Source: Actinacidiphila oryziradicis | Lineage (GTDB): Bacteria; Actinomycetota; Actinomycetes; Streptomycetales; Streptomycetaceae | DNA length: 64,000 bases | Direction of reading: 5' to 3' | Assembly: GCF_005047355.1 (NCBI RefSeq) | Contig: NZ_SUMC01000013.1 | Span: forward strand, 62,001-126,000 | Shown: positions 33,429 through 44,048 of the stretch, piece by piece | Position numbering within the stretch: position 1 is the stretch's first letter | Layout: the number at the start of each line of letters is the position of its first letter | Notes under the pieces: generated by a model | Database searches by the model: none | Seen by the model: only the letters and a program-made list of their open reading frames with translations | What the model was told of the DNA's origin: nothing | Program-made: the position numbers and the translations under genes

Positions 33429-33536
33429 CCGTTGTGTCTTTACTGTAGCCCGGCCGCGCTGAGCAGCGCAAATCCTTAGCGCGGCCGGGGAGCGCCGCTC
33501 AGGGCGACAGCTCCCGCCCCGATCGCCGCGACGCTG

Positions 33537-35417
33537 TCAGGCAGTGAGCTCCTGGCGGAGGGCGTCGGCGAGCCGCGCGGCGCGCTCCGCGACCTCGGCG
33601 GGGCCGCATTCGATGGCGCGGGCGCACCAGGACTGGGCCTCGGCGAGATCGCTGTGGCGGGCGGCGAGCAAGGCCAGCCGCAGGGCGGCGCGGCCGTGGC
33701 TCGCGTTGGCGGCGCGGGTCCACCACAGGGCGGCCTCGGGCTCGGCGCCCTCGCGGGCCAGCAGCAGCCCGAGGTTGAAGGCACCGTTACGGCTGCCGGC
33801 CTCGGCGGCGCGGCGGTACCAGTGGGCGGCGTCCACGACGTCACCGCGTTTGGCGTGGCACATGCCGAGCCGGACCTGGGCCCGGCGGTGGTCCTGGCCG
33901 GCGGCGCGGGCGTACCACTCCTCGGCCTCTTCGCCGGGCCCCTCGCCGTCCTGGCGTTCCAGGAGCGCGCCGAGCCGGAAGGCGGCCTCGGGGCTGCCGC
34001 CGCCCGCCGCGCACCGCAGGTGGCGCTCGGCGCTGTGCGAGTCGCCCTCGCGCTGGAGGACGATGGCGACCTGGAGGGCAGCTTCGATGTGCCCGGCGGC
34101 GGCGGCGCGCTCGTACCACTTGCGGGCGGCGGCGTCCTCGCCCCGCCCGGCGTGCAGGATGCCGAGGTTGAAGGCGGCGTCGATGCTGCCGGCCTCGGCT
34201 GCCTTGGAGAACCACGGCTCGGCGCCGGCGTCGTCGCCGTGCTGGAGCAGCAGTACGGCGAGGGCGTTGGCGGCCTCGCGGTGCCCGGCGTAGGCGGCGC
34301 GGCGGTACCACTGCTCGGCCTGGGCGGTGCGGCCCTGGCCGGCGCAGAGCAGGCCCAGGTTGAAGGCGCCGTTGATGTCGCCGGCGTCGAGGGCGGCGCG
34401 GTACCAGCGCTCGGCGGTCTGGGTCTCGCCCTCCTGGGCGTGCAGCGCGCCGAGCGCGTTGGCGGCGTTGCCGTCACCGGCGTTGGCGGCGCGGCGCCAC
34501 CAGGTGGCCGCGGAGTCGATGTCGCCGGCGTCGCGCAGCAGGAAGCCGAGCGCGCAGGCGGCGCGGGGCTCGCCGTCGCGGGCGGCGGTGAGATACCAGC
34601 GGGTGGCCTCCTGGGTCTCGCCGCGCTCCTCCAGGAGCGTGCCGAGGCGCAGCGCGGCCCGCCGGTGGCGGCGCGCGGCGGCCTGCCGGTACCACTGCTC
34701 GGCCTCACGGTCCTCGGCGCGCCCGGCGCAGATCCGGGCGAGCCGGTACGCGGCCTCGCGGTGGCCGTGTTCGGCGGCGGCCCGGAACCAGCGCTCGGCG
34801 CCGACGTCGCGCCGGTGGTCGAGCAGGTCGGCCAGCGCGTAGGCGCCCAGGGTGTGCCCGGACTCCGCGGCCTGGCGCAGCCAGTACTCCGCGCCGGGCT
34901 CGTCGCCGCGCTCGCGGAAGTGCCGTCCGAGCGCGTGCGCGGCGGAGGCGGAGCCGGCGACGGCGGCGATCCGCCACCAGTCCGCGGCCTCGTCGCCGTA
35001 GCCGCGCTGGTGCAGCAGCAGGCCGAGGTTGTTGGCGGCGGCGCGGTCGCCGGCGGCGCTGGCGGCGCGCAGATACGGCTCGGCGCCCTCGAGGTCACCG
35101 CGGCGCAGCAGCATGGTGCCCAGGATGCTCATGGCGGCGGCGTCGCCGTTGTCGGCGGCCCGGCGGTGCCGTGCCTCGAGTTCGGCCTCCTCGCGGGCTT
35201 CCAGGCTCTCCTCGTCCGGGAGCCCGTCCTCCGCCAGTACGATGCGGTCGTCGTCGGAGGGACGCGGGGCCGGCAGCAGGTCTCCGACGGCGGGGACGCG
35301 TCCTGGCACGGGTCCGGATACGGGTACGAGCGCGGACACGGGCGTACCGCCCGTCGGCCCGCGTTCAGGGATCTGACGAGTATTCAGCAGCCTTGCACCA
35401 TCCCCCATAAGGTTCAT
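33537..35417 (-). CDS. SEL1-like/TPR repeat protein
   Basis: The 626-residue protein has a disordered Pro-rich head (about 1-80) followed by about 15 SEL1-like repeats of 36 residues, with units such as AERWFRAAAEHGHREAAYRLA and AEQWYRRAAYAGHREAANALAV in near-tandem order. No signal peptide or membrane segment is seen, so it is a cytosolic scaffold candidate. The start is either this ATG or one three codons later. It sits exactly between two initiator tRNA genes. Confidence 0.85.
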   Translation of the reverse strand: MNLMGDGARLLNTRQIPERGPTGGTPVSALVPVSGPVPGRVPAVGDLLPAPRPSDDDRIVLAEDGLPDEESLEAREEAELEARHRRAADNGDAAAMSILGTMLLRRGDLEGAEPYLRAASAAGDRAAANNLGLLLHQRGYGDEAADWWRIAAVAGSASAAHALGRHFRERGDEPGAEYWLRQAAESGHTLGAYALADLLDHRRDVGAERWFRAAAEHGHREAAYRLARICAGRAEDREAEQWYRQAAARRHRRAALRLGTLLEERGETQEATRWYLTAARDGEPRAACALGFLLRDAGDIDSAATWWRRAANAGDGNAANALGALHAQEGETQTAERWYRAALDAGDINGAFNLGLLCAGQGRTAQAEQWYRRAAYAGHREAANALAVLLLQHGDDAGAEPWFSKAAEAGSIDAAFNLGILHAGRGEDAAARKWYERAAAAGHIEAALQVAIVLQREGDSHSAERHLRCAAGGGSPEAAFRLGALLERQDGEGPGEEAEEWYARAAGQDHRRAQVRLGMCHAKRGDVVDAAHWYRRAAEAGSRNGAFNLGLLLAREGAEPEAALWWTRAANASHGRAALRLALLAARHSDLAEAQSWCARAIECGPAEVAERAARLADALRQELTA

Positions 35418-35580
35418 CGTCGCACCATCCGTACCCGCAGTACACCTGGTATGCCGCGGCCCGTTGAGTCACTTCAGCGCTTTGTCGACTTCCCCGGCAT
35501 CATGCCAGACCAAACCTGTAGGAGCGACATATCCCCCCTACTAGTGAACCCCGGTGTGAACCTACAACCACGACCACAAG

Positions 35581-35617
35581 TGAAAGGGCCCGGAGTCAAT
35601 TGACTCCGGACCCTTCA
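35581..35617 (-). terminator. terminator of initiator tRNA copy 2
   Basis: A stem of about 16 pairs with one bulge (GGGCCCGGAGTCA arm) lies just beyond the tRNA 3' end. The rest of 35418-35580 shows no gene. Confidence 0.75.
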
Positions 35618-35622
35618 TACAG

Positions 35623-35696
35623 TAGCGGGGACAGGATTTGAACCTGCGACCTCTGGGTTATGAGCCCAGCGAGCTACCGAGCTGCTCCACCCCGCG
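35623..35696 (-). tRNA. initiator tRNA-fMet (CAT), copy 2
   Basis: The sequence is identical to copy 1, with the same C-T acceptor mismatch and G-C-rich anticodon stem. Identity extends beyond the tRNA over 87 bases (35620-35706 and 33352-33438). Confidence 0.96.
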
Positions 35697-35737
35697 CCGT
35701 TGTGTCGTAACCGTACCACGGCGCGGGGTGTGCCCGG

Positions 35738-38587
35738 TCAGCCCTTCTTCGCGGCCGCCTGCGCCTGCTTCAGCGCGGCTGCCAGATCCCTCTGCGCCTG
35801 CCCGTAGGCCGTCCAGTCACCGGCCTTCAGCGCCTTCTGCCCCGCGTCATAGGCCTTCTGCGCATCCGCCAGCGCCTGAGTCACCGTCGAGTTGGCCGGT
35901 GGTGCGGTCGTCCCCGTAGGCGGTGGAGGGGTGGTGCCGCCGGCGACGCCGAAGACCTTGTTGAGCGCGGCGTCCAGCGTGTTCTCGAACTCGGTCTGGC
36001 CGCCGTAGCTCACCAGCACCTTTTTCAGCAGCGGGTAGTTGGTGCCGGCGCCGCGTACGTAGACGGGCTCCACATAGAGCAGGCCCCCGTCCAGCGGAAC
36101 CGTCAGCAGATTGCCGTACTCGACCGTCGAGTCGCCTCCCTTGAGCAGCCTGATCTTCTCGGCGACCGTCTCATCGGAGTTGAACTGGCTCTGGACCTGC
36201 TGTGGCCCGGACACCGGTGTGTTCGATGGCAGTCTCAGCAATCTGATCGTGCCGTAGTCGGAACTCGTGGCGTCCGCGTCCACCGCCATGAAGGCGCCGA
36301 GATTGTCCCGGCCCCTGGGTGTGAACGTGGTGGTCAGGGAGAAGGCCTGCGCATTCTGGTCAGGCATCTTCAGGCTCAGGTAGTACGGCGGCACGGACTT
36401 GCCGGTCTTCGCCGCCGGGTCGTCCGGGACCTGCCACACCTCGCTGCCGCTGTAGAAGGTCGACGCCTTGGTGACGTGGTACTTCGTCAGCAGCTGGCGC
36501 TGCACCTTGAAGAGGTCCTGCGGATACCGGAAGTGGTCCATCAGCGCCTTGCTGATCTCGCTCTTCTTCTTGACCGTGTTCGGGAACGCCTTCATCCACG
36601 TCTTCAGCACCGGGTCCTTGGTGTCCCACTGGTAGAGGGTCACCTTGCCGGTGTACGCGTCCACGGTCGCCTTGACCGAGTTGCGGATGTAGTTGACCTT
36701 GTTCTGCTGGGCGAGGACCGCCCGCTGGCCGTTGGTCAGCGAGTCGGCCGTCGTGTCACCGAGCGTCGTACGCGACGAGTACGGATAGCCGTTGCTGGTC
36801 GTGTAGGCATCCACGATCCACTGGATACGGCCGTTCACCACCGCCGGATAGATGTCCCCGTCGATGGTCAGCCATGGCGCGACCGCCTCGACCCGCTCCT
36901 TGGGGGTGCGGTTGTAGAGGATCCTGGAGTCGCTGCCGATGGCCCCCGAATACAGGATCTGCGGCTCCCCGAAGGCCGCCGCGTAGGCCGCCCTGGTGAT
37001 CGGGTTCTTCAGCGAGACCCCGCTCTTGCCGGTGTACGTGAAGCTCTTCTCACCGCTGTCGTCGGAGTAGTCGATCTCCTTGGTGACCGGGTCGCCGACG
37101 ATCGAGTACTGCGTGGTCTGCTCGCCGTAGTAGATCCGCTGCTCGTACGTTCCCAGGGCGCCCTTGGTCGGCAGGTCGGACTCGATGAAGGACGGCGCCC
37201 CGCTGGAGGTCGTCGTGGTGCCCTTGGCCGCGACCATGCCGTAGCCATGGGTGTACTTGAAGTGGTCATTTATCCAGTTGTTCTGCGGAATGCCGGCCAG
37301 ATTCAGCTCACGCAGCCCCACCACGGTGTCCTGCTCCGTGCCGTTCACCGTGTAGCGGTCGACATCCAGGGTGGACGGGAACGCGTAGTAGCCACGCACC
37401 TGCTGCAACTGCTGGAAGGTCGGCGACACGACATTCGGGTCGAGCAGCCGGATGGCCGCCTCGGTGTCGGCGTCGGAGCGCAGCTGCTGCTTGGACTTCG
37501 TGCTCGTGCCCGAGTAATCCGTCACCTTGGTGCCGTCGATGCCGTAAGCCGCGCGTGTCGCGTCTATGTTCTTCTGGATGTACGGCTGCTCCTTGGCCGC
37601 CTCGTTCGGCTGCACCTGGAACTTCTGCACAATCGCCGGGTACAGGCCGCCGATGAGAATCGCCGACAGCACCATCAGGCCGAAGCCGATGAGCGGCAGC
37701 GACCAGGTGCGCCGCCACAGCGTGGCGAAGAAGAGCAGCGCACAGATGACGGCGATGGCGAACAGGATCGTCTTGGACGGGAGATACGCGTTCGCGTCCA
37801 CATACCGCAGCCCGGTCCACTCATTGGACTTGAGGTTGCTGGACTTCACCGCGAGCCCGTATCGGTCCAGCCAGTACGCCACAGCCTTGAGCGAGACGAA
37901 AAGTCCGAGCAGCACCGAAAGATGGCCGGTCGCCGCCGCAGTCGCCTTGGCGCCCGGCGAAGTGATCCGCAGGCCCCCGTAGAGGTAGTGCACCAGGACC
38001 GAGGCCAGCAGGGCGAGCACCACGGCCGCGAAACCGAAGCTCAGCAGAAAGCGGTACCACGGCAGGTCGAACGCGTAGAACGCGACGTCCAGGTGGAACT
38101 GCGGATCCTTGGTGCCGAACTGCGTGGCGTTGGTCCACGTCAGCCACGTTTTCCACTGCGCGGCCGCCGAACCGCCCGCGATCAGCCCCACCAGGCAGCA
38201 GACGGCGAGCACCGCCCACTTCTTGTACGGAGCGATGCCCATCCGGTAGCGGTCAAGGCTCTGCTGCTCCAGCGACATCGCGCTCAGCGGAGGCCGCAGC
38301 CGGTGCGCCAGGTAGATATTGACGCCGACTGCCGTGGCCATCAGCAGGCCGAAGACGAAGAAGAGCCCGACCTTCGTCCACAGGGTGGTGGTGAAGACCG
38401 AGGAATAGTGGACCGATCGGTACCACAGCCAGTCCGTCCAGACCCCCGCGAACATGACAAAGGCCATGGCCAGCACGGCCAGCACCCCCACTGTCATGAG
38501 CAACGTCCGGGTACGCCGCGACGTACGGCCTACTCTGATCCGCGGCCCCGGCGGACCTCCGCCGCGGTCCGGCATCTGGAATGCCAA
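35738..38587 (-). CDS. UPF0182-family large membrane protein
   Basis: The 949-residue protein has seven membrane segments in its first 310 residues, starting with [20 protein letters not shown], then a long soluble region containing GLRELNLAG and [12 protein letters not shown]. The C-terminus has a Pro/Thr linker and an Ala/Gln/Lys-rich coiled helix. UPF0182 proteins are conserved in actinobacteria with unknown function. The TTG start ([10 protein letters not shown]) is chosen by family length and GAGGTG ahead of it. Confidence 0.88.
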   Translation of the reverse strand: MAFQMPDRGGGPPGPRIRVGRTSRRTRTLLMTVGVLAVLAMAFVMFAGVWTDWLWYRSVHYSSVFTTTLWTKVGLFFVFGLLMATAVGVNIYLAHRLRPPLSAMSLEQQSLDRYRMGIAPYKKWAVLAVCCLVGLIAGGSAAAQWKTWLTWTNATQFGTKDPQFHLDVAFYAFDLPWYRFLLSFGFAAVVLALLASVLVHYLYGGLRITSPGAKATAAATGHLSVLLGLFVSLKAVAYWLDRYGLAVKSSNLKSNEWTGLRYVDANAYLPSKTILFAIAVICALLFFATLWRRTWSLPLIGFGLMVLSAILIGGLYPAIVQKFQVQPNEAAKEQPYIQKNIDATRAAYGIDGTKVTDYSGTSTKSKQQLRSDADTEAAIRLLDPNVVSPTFQQLQQVRGYYAFPSTLDVDRYTVNGTEQDTVVGLRELNLAGIPQNNWINDHFKYTHGYGMVAAKGTTTTSSGAPSFIESDLPTKGALGTYEQRIYYGEQTTQYSIVGDPVTKEIDYSDDSGEKSFTYTGKSGVSLKNPITRAAYAAAFGEPQILYSGAIGSDSRILYNRTPKERVEAVAPWLTIDGDIYPAVVNGRIQWIVDAYTTSNGYPYSSRTTLGDTTADSLTNGQRAVLAQQNKVNYIRNSVKATVDAYTGKVTLYQWDTKDPVLKTWMKAFPNTVKKKSEISKALMDHFRYPQDLFKVQRQLLTKYHVTKASTFYSGSEVWQVPDDPAAKTGKSVPPYYLSLKMPDQNAQAFSLTTTFTPRGRDNLGAFMAVDADATSSDYGTIRLLRLPSNTPVSGPQQVQSQFNSDETVAEKIRLLKGGDSTVEYGNLLTVPLDGGLLYVEPVYVRGAGTNYPLLKKVLVSYGGQTEFENTLDAALNKVFGVAGGTTPPPPTGTTAPPANSTVTQALADAQKAYDAGQKALKAGDWTAYGQAQRDLAAALKQAQAAAKKG

Positions 38588-38704
38588 GGTTCGCACCTCG
38601 AAGTATGAGTTTCGTGCGGGCACCCGGCCGGCACCCACTGATGCAACTTACTCAGGCTTTACTCAGTTCCCGTTTTCCGGGTCCGAACAGGCAGGATATT
38701 GACC

Positions 38705-39259
38705 ATGTCCAACATTGCGTCCGATGGTGCGCCACTTGCCTCAAGCCCGCTTACCCGGGCCGTACTAGAAATCGACGAGTACACGTCAGGTCTCGGCTGG
38801 GACCAGCCCGCCAGGCTCTTCGCACTCGTCGACACCGCGCAACTGCGCACCGAAGAGCCCGGGCTCGCCGACCAGCTGGGCCTCGGCGAGGAGACCGCCG
38901 GGGCATTGACCCCCATCGAGCAGGACGAACTGCCCGCCGGGGCCCCGCTCGACGAATTCCTCGCCACCATCGCCTGGCCGGATGTCATCGCCGGGTGCGC
39001 CATGACCGTTGAGCGGCTGATGCTCCCGCCGACCGCAGAGGAAGCCATCCCCGAGGGCCTCGACGAGGCCGCCCTCGCCAAGTGGGTCGCCTCCCACCCC
39101 GAGCGCCAAGAGGTACGCATGACCGTGGCAGTGCTCAGGAACGGGGCCCGTGAGTCCGCCGTACGGCTCCGCGAGAAGGACTCCGCGGCCGAGGTGCTCA
39201 CCGGCGCCGGACTCGTGCCCGGCCTGGCGGACGCCCTGGCAGCCACCTTCGAGGCGTAG
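38705..39259 (+). CDS. PPA1309-family protein
   Basis: The 184-residue protein starts MSNIASDGAP and contains RLFALVDTAQLRTEEPGLADQ and IAWPDVIAGCAMTVERLMLP, conserved features of the PPA1309 family. These are cytosolic actinobacterial proteins of unknown function, usually found divergent from a UPF0182 gene as here. The convergent gap 39260-39495 shows no gene or clear terminator. Confidence 0.85.
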   Translation: MSNIASDGAPLASSPLTRAVLEIDEYTSGLGWDQPARLFALVDTAQLRTEEPGLADQLGLGEETAGALTPIEQDELPAGAPLDEFLATIAWPDVIAGCAMTVERLMLPPTAEEAIPEGLDEAALAKWVASHPERQEVRMTVAVLRNGARESAVRLREKDSAAEVLTGAGLVPGLADALAATFEA

Positions 39260-39495
39260 GGCCTGTCCGCCCGGCGCGTGCGCCGAAGGCCCTCGTGGCG
39301 GAGCTGCTTGGGCCTCCGGCCGACGCTGCCCGGGAGGGGCCCAGGCAGCTCTGGGCCGTGTGCGGCCGATCATGAACGGCCCTTTTGCCGCTGGCGCGTC
39401 CGGGCCCGAACAGAGCCGCTGTGCGTGCTTTCCGGCGCCTTGCGATGTACCGCACCGGACGACGCCCTGACCGCCCATGACCGGCCGGACACGGC

Positions 39496-40572
39496 CTAGC
39501 TCGCCGAGCAGCTCGGCAGGGCCGCCGTGTTCCCGGTCCGGATGTCCTTCAGGGCATCCATCGCGTCGCCGATGGTCTTCACCTTGACGAGCGTCAGCCC
39601 GCTCGGCGTGTCCTTGGCGGCCTCCGCGCAGTTGTCAGAAGGCGTCAGGAAGTACTGGGCGCCCTTGCTGCGCGCGCCGATGGTCTTCATGTCTATGCCG
39701 CCGATCGGGCCGACCGTGCCGTTGTCGTCGATCGTGCCGGTGCCCGCGACAAACTTGCCGCCGGTGAGATCGGTCGGGGTGAGCTTGTCGACAATGCCGA
39801 GCGCGAACATCAGACCGGCACTCGGGCCGCCCACATCCGCCAGCTTGATATCGATCTTGAACGGGTAGGTGTGCTCCACCCCGGCCTGGATGCCGACAAC
39901 CGCCCGCGACTTCCCGCTGTCGTTGGACTTCTTGGTGGTGATCGAGAGATCCTCGGTCGCCGCGCCCTTCTTGCCGGCGTTCTTCACCGGGACGATCGTG
40001 AAGACCACCTTCTCACCCGGCTGGTGCTTGGTGACCAGCTTCGCGACATCGGCCGCCGCCTTCACCGTCGTGCCGTCCACCGCCTTGATCACGTCGCCGG
40101 CGTGCAGCACGCCCTCGGCCGGCGCGCCCTTGACGACCGCGGAGACGATCACCCGGCCGCCGACCGATATGCCCAGCTCCTTCAGTGCCGCGACCTTGGC
40201 GCTGTCCTGGGACTGGGTGAACTCCTCGGCATTCTGCTGGTCCGCCTGCTGGGCGGTCTGGCCCTTCGGGTAGAGGATGTCGTGCTTGACGACCTTCTCG
40301 TCCGACGAGAGCCATCCGGAGACCGCCTCCACCAGATTCATGGTGAAGTCGGCGCTCGTCACCCGGACAGTGGTCATATTGAGGTGACCGCTCGTGGGAT
40401 ACGTCTTCCGTCCGGAGATCTGGAGCACCGGCTCACCGCTGTGCTCCCCCAGGGTGTTCACGGTCGGTCCGGGCGACATCTCCGAATACGGCACCGGCAT
40501 CAGCAGTGCGACGCACAGCAGCGTTATCAGCGTCAAGGTCGAGGCGAGCAGCGTCGCGGTGCGGCGTGGCAT
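39496..40572 (-). CDS. PDZ-domain Lon-like (S16) serine protease
   Basis: The 358-residue protein has one N-terminal membrane anchor (about 8-27), a PDZ domain (about 130-200, GVLHAGDVIKAVDG) and a Lon-type proteolytic domain. The catalytic Ser lies in VGGPSAGLMFAL and the Lys in GIDMKTIGAR. No ATPase is present. Such YlbL-type proteases act outside the membrane in protein quality control. Confidence 0.93.
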   Translation of the reverse strand: MPRRTATLLASTLTLITLLCVALLMPVPYSEMSPGPTVNTLGEHSGEPVLQISGRKTYPTSGHLNMTTVRVTSADFTMNLVEAVSGWLSSDEKVVKHDILYPKGQTAQQADQQNAEEFTQSQDSAKVAALKELGISVGGRVIVSAVVKGAPAEGVLHAGDVIKAVDGTTVKAAADVAKLVTKHQPGEKVVFTIVPVKNAGKKGAATEDLSITTKKSNDSGKSRAVVGIQAGVEHTYPFKIDIKLADVGGPSAGLMFALGIVDKLTPTDLTGGKFVAGTGTIDDNGTVGPIGGIDMKTIGARSKGAQYFLTPSDNCAEAAKDTPSGLTLVKVKTIGDAMDALKDIRTGNTAALPSCSAS

Positions 40573-40644
40573 GGAACGACAGTACGGGACGGGTCCGACA
40601 GACGCCCCGCGGGGCTGCTCCGTCAGCGCGAACCCGAGCCGGAC

Positions 40645-40791
40645 TTACTTCTGCATGGCGTCACGGAAACGCTCATAGTCCGCCAGCGACGCCACATCAC
40701 CGGTCGAGCGCCTACGGGAGGCCCAGCCGCCCCACAGGGCGGCGGCCACCGCGGCGACCAGAGGGATGAGCAACCAGGCGAGCGCAGCCAT
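40645..40791 (-). CDS. 48-aa membrane protein
   Basis: The reading starts at ATG after GGAGG. Residues 3-22 form one hydrophobic helix, followed by RRRS and an acidic tail ending FRDAMQK. It lies between the PDZ protease and moaE on the same strand. Function is unknown. Confidence 0.75.
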   Translation of the reverse strand: MAALAWLLIPLVAAVAAALWGGWASRRRSTGDVASLADYERFRDAMQK

Positions 40792-40896
40792 TCGGCCTCC
40801 AGACCCCGCGCATATCAATGAAGGAACTATGAGCAGATTAACCGCCCGGTATTCCAACGTTCGGGCCGGGTCGAAAGTTACGCAACCCCAGCGCCA

Positions 40897-41331
40897 TTAC
40901 TGCCCGGCGGCGCCCACCCATTCCTCGGTACCGTCGGCGAACGACTGGTGCTTCCAGATCGGCACCTCCCGCTTGAGGTCGTCGATCAGCCGCTTGCACG
41001 CCGCGAACGCCTCCCCCCGGTGCGGACACGACACCGCCACGACCACCGCAAGGTCCCCCACCCTGAGATCGCCCACCCGGTGCACCGCGGCCAGCGCCCT
41101 CACCGGGTAGTCCGCCGCCACCTTCTCCGCGATCCGCCGCATCTCCGCTTCCGCCGTCGGATGCGCCGAATAGCCGAGCCCCGTCACCTCGGCCCCGGAG
41201 CCGCCGTCATGATCCCGCACCGTCCCCACGAACAGCGCCGTGCCGCCGGCCTCATCGTGGCCGACAGCCCCGAACACCTCGTCCACCGAGAGCGGGGCCT
41301 CGCGAATCGCGAGCAGCCTGATTTGTTCCAT
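40897..41331 (-). CDS. moaE: molybdopterin synthase catalytic subunit MoaE
   Basis: The 144-residue enzyme inserts sulfur into precursor Z with MoaD. GTALFVGTVRDHDGG, HRVGDLRVGDLAVVV and the catalytic Lys motif PIWKHQ are present. MoaD and other cofactor genes are not in the window. The start MEQIRLL is chosen by family length, although no strong ribosome site precedes it. Confidence 0.92.
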   Translation of the reverse strand: MEQIRLLAIREAPLSVDEVFGAVGHDEAGGTALFVGTVRDHDGGSGAEVTGLGYSAHPTAEAEMRRIAEKVAADYPVRALAAVHRVGDLRVGDLAVVVAVSCPHRGEAFAACKRLIDDLKREVPIWKHQSFADGTEEWVGAAGQ

Positions 41332-41427
41332 GCCGCCATGCTGCCGCATGCGGGGGTGTATTCCCACCCGTCCGCCGAGGCCGGAAGCCCCGGCGGACGG
41401 GCGGCTCGTCCCGGGGCCTGTCCGGCC

Positions 41428-42531
41428 CTAGATGCCGCGCCGTTTGCGGGCGCGGCGCACGAGGGCGGCGGTGCCGACAAGGGCGACGGTCGCACCGGCG
41501 GCACCGAGGGTGGTGGCGTCCTTGCGGCCCAGCCGACGGCCGACGACGGAGTTACGCCCGGCGACCTCCTCGATGAGCTCCGCGAGAACCTCCTCGTTGG
41601 TCCAGTGGGGGCGCCAGCCCGCCTCGTGCAACCGGCTGCCGCTCACCACCCAGGGGTGCATCGTGTAGGCGAGATCCCCGGCCGGGGAGGGGGTCAGCCC
41701 GAGCCGGTGCAGCCGGGAGGCGGCGCCCAGCGCGATGGCGGGAGGCAGCTCCATGCGGCGGATTCCGCTCAGCTCCTCGATCTCCTCCTGCTCCAGCCAA
41801 CCGTCGCAACCGACGGCCATCTCGCCGTCGACCTTCTCCAGGGCGGCGTATTCGAGCGCCGATACGAGGTCCTCGACATGGCAGAACTGCCAGCACGGCC
41901 GGCTGCCGGCCACCACCAACAGGCGTGGCGACTCGAAGTACCGGGTCAGCGAGGTGTCCGTACCGCCGACGAGTACCGTCGGACGCAGAATCGTGACATT
42001 GAGCCCGGGATGAGCGCGCGGCGCGCGTTTGCCGAGCCGCTCGATCTCCAGCAGGTCGCCGACAAAGCTCGCTTCCGCCGTCGCTCGCAGCGGCGTGTCC
42101 TCGGCGAGCGGAACGTCATTGTCGGGCTGGGCACCATAGACCATGGCCGAGGTGCAGAGCACGGCCCGCCGGACCCCGGCGGCCGCGGCGGCGGTGAGCA
42201 CGGTCTGGGTGCCGCGCACATTGAAGGCGGTGCGTGCCTTGGGATCGGATTCGAGGTCGAGATCGAGCCCGAGATGCACGACGACATCGACGCCGCGCAG
42301 CCGCTCGGCGATCACCGGGTCCCGCACATCCAGGACCCGCCAAATGGCGCCGGGCACGTCGCCGCGCCGCTCGTCGATAGCGATGACCTTCTTGACCTGG
42401 TCGGACTCGGCCAGCCGCAGCGCTAGCAGCCGCCCGACTCCGGAGGCCGCGCCGGTGATCGCGACGACCGGGCCGTGACCGGCCGCGGCACCGCTCCGCC
42501 CTGAGCGAACGTTCTGTTCTGGGGAACTCAC
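41428..42531 (-). CDS. extended SDR / NAD-dependent epimerase family protein
   Basis: The 367-residue protein has the Rossmann motif GAASGVGRL, DVRDP, HLGLDLDLESD and an active-site-like Ser-Tyr pair in TSAMVYGAQ. The Lys of the usual YxxxK is not obvious. A C-terminal hydrophobic helix (about 335-357) followed by RRARKRRGI suggests membrane attachment. The GTG follows GGGAG. The substrate is unknown. Confidence 0.85.
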   Translation of the reverse strand: MSSPEQNVRSGRSGAAAGHGPVVAITGAASGVGRLLALRLAESDQVKKVIAIDERRGDVPGAIWRVLDVRDPVIAERLRGVDVVVHLGLDLDLESDPKARTAFNVRGTQTVLTAAAAAGVRRAVLCTSAMVYGAQPDNDVPLAEDTPLRATAEASFVGDLLEIERLGKRAPRAHPGLNVTILRPTVLVGGTDTSLTRYFESPRLLVVAGSRPCWQFCHVEDLVSALEYAALEKVDGEMAVGCDGWLEQEEIEELSGIRRMELPPAIALGAASRLHRLGLTPSPAGDLAYTMHPWVVSGSRLHEAGWRPHWTNEEVLAELIEEVAGRNSVVGRRLGRKDATTLGAAGATVALVGTAALVRRARKRRGI

Positions 42532-42647
42532 CGGACGTCTCCCACGGTTGTTTCTGTAGCGAGGTGCGCACTTAGTACGCAGCCATCCTGCCTGACGGGT
42601 GTCTAGGCTGGAGGTACAGGCCACAACACACAGAGCCGAGGAATCCC

Positions 42648-44048
42648 GTGAGCGACCACCCATTCGGATTCGGAGTCCCTCCTGAGGAGCCCGAGGACGG
42701 GGACCCGGGCAAGCACCAGGGCGGCGGGCAGGGCCCCATGAACCCCTTCGGCTTCGGCGGGGGCGCCGGCGGCGACAATCCCTTCGCCGCCATGTTCGGC
42801 TCCCTGAATCCGAACGACCTGGGCCAGGCCTTCCAGCAGCTCGGCCAGATGCTCTCGTACGAGGGCGGCCCGGTGAACTGGGACATGGCCAAGGACATCG
42901 CCCGCCAGACCGTCGCCCAGGGCACCCCGGACGGCACCAAGGACAGCAGCATCGGCCCGGCCGACCGCGCCTGGGTGGAGGAAGCGCTGCGGCTGGCCGA
43001 CCTGTGGCTGGACGGGGCGACTTCGCTGCCGTCGGGCGCGGGGACGGCCGTGGCGTGGAGCCGGGCGGAGTGGGTCGAGGCGACCCTCCCTGTCTGGAAG
43101 GACCTGGTGGACCCGGTCGCGGAGCGGGTCGGCGCCGCTATGGGGGACGTACTGCCCGAGGAGATGCAGGCCATGGCCGGCCCGCTGCTCGGGATGATGC
43201 GCTCCATGGGCGGCGCGATGTTCGGCACCCAGATCGGCCAGGCGCTGGGCACGCTGGCGGGCGAGGTCGTCGGCTCGACGGATGTCGGCCTGCCGCTGGG
43301 CCCGGCGGGCAAGGCCGCGCTGCTCCCGGCGAATGTCGCCGCCTTCGGCAAGGGCCTGGGCGTGCCGCAGGAGGAGGTACGGCTGTATCTCGCCCTGCGT
43401 GAGGCCGCCCACCAGCGGCTCTTCGCGCATGTGCCATGGCTGCGGGCGCATCTGTTCGGCGCCGTGGAGGGCTATGCGCGCGGCATCAAGGTCGACACGG
43501 CGAAGCTGGAGGACGCCGTCGGCCAGCTCGACCCGTCGAATCCCGAGGCGTTGCAGGACGCTTTGCAGCAGGGCATGTTCCAGCCCGAGGACACCCCCGA
43601 GCAGAAGGTGGCCCTGGCCCGTTTGGAGACGGCGCTGGCGCTGGTCGAGGGCTGGGTGGACGCGGTCGTCCACGCGGCCGCCGCCCCGCACCTGCCGTCC
43701 GCCGGTGCGCTACGCGAGACCTTGCGGCGGCGCCGGGCGACCGGCGGCCCCGCCGAGCAGACCTTCGCGACACTGATCGGCCTGGAACTGCGGCCGCGCC
43801 GGCTGCGGGACGCCTCCCGGCTGTGGGCGTCCCTCACCGACGCTCGAGGGGTGGACGGCCGCGACGGACTGTGGGGGCACCCCGACATGCTGCCCACCGC
43901 CGGGGATCTCGATGATCCGGACGGCTTTGTGCACCGGGAGTCCGTTGACTTCTCCGAGCTCGACAAGATGCTCGGGGAAGCCGCCGGCAAGCGGGACAAG
44001 GACCAGGAGCAGGACGAGACCGAGGGCGAGGACGACGAGCAGAAGTGA
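42648..44048 (+). CDS. DUF2342-family zinc-dependent metalloprotease-like protein
   Basis: The 466-residue protein has a Gly/Pro-rich head with repeated PFGFG motifs, followed by a helical domain. EAAHQRLFAHVPWL is the conserved histidine region of the family. The C-terminus is highly acidic. Members are annotated as zinc-dependent metalloproteases or F420-associated hydrolases without firm evidence. The GTG start overlaps nothing; its stop overlaps the NUDIX gene start. Confidence 0.85.
   Translation: MSDHPFGFGVPPEEPEDGDPGKHQGGGQGPMNPFGFGGGAGGDNPFAAMFGSLNPNDLGQAFQQLGQMLSYEGGPVNWDMAKDIARQTVAQGTPDGTKDSSIGPADRAWVEEALRLADLWLDGATSLPSGAGTAVAWSRAEWVEATLPVWKDLVDPVAERVGAAMGDVLPEEMQAMAGPLLGMMRSMGGAMFGTQIGQALGTLAGEVVGSTDVGLPLGPAGKAALLPANVAAFGKGLGVPQEEVRLYLALREAAHQRLFAHVPWLRAHLFGAVEGYARGIKVDTAKLEDAVGQLDPSNPEALQDALQQGMFQPEDTPEQKVALARLETALALVEGWVDAVVHAAAAPHLPSAGALRETLRRRRATGGPAEQTFATLIGLELRPRRLRDASRLWASLTDARGVDGRDGLWGHPDMLPTAGDLDDPDGFVHRESVDFSELDKMLGEAAGKRDKDQEQDETEGEDDEQK

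Noticed and set aside
33654..35603. 649-codon plus-strand reading opposite the SEL1 gene
   Set aside because: Its repetitiveness mirrors the SEL1 repeats on the other strand; no family motif is seen.
36476..38608. 710-codon plus-strand reading opposite the UPF0182 gene
   Set aside because: Antisense shadow, Val/Arg/His-rich, while the minus strand encodes membrane helices and conserved motifs.
39260..39495. Possible gene or terminator between the PPA1309 and PDZ-Lon genes
   Set aside because: Short frames lack codon bias and start sites, and no convincing hairpin was found.
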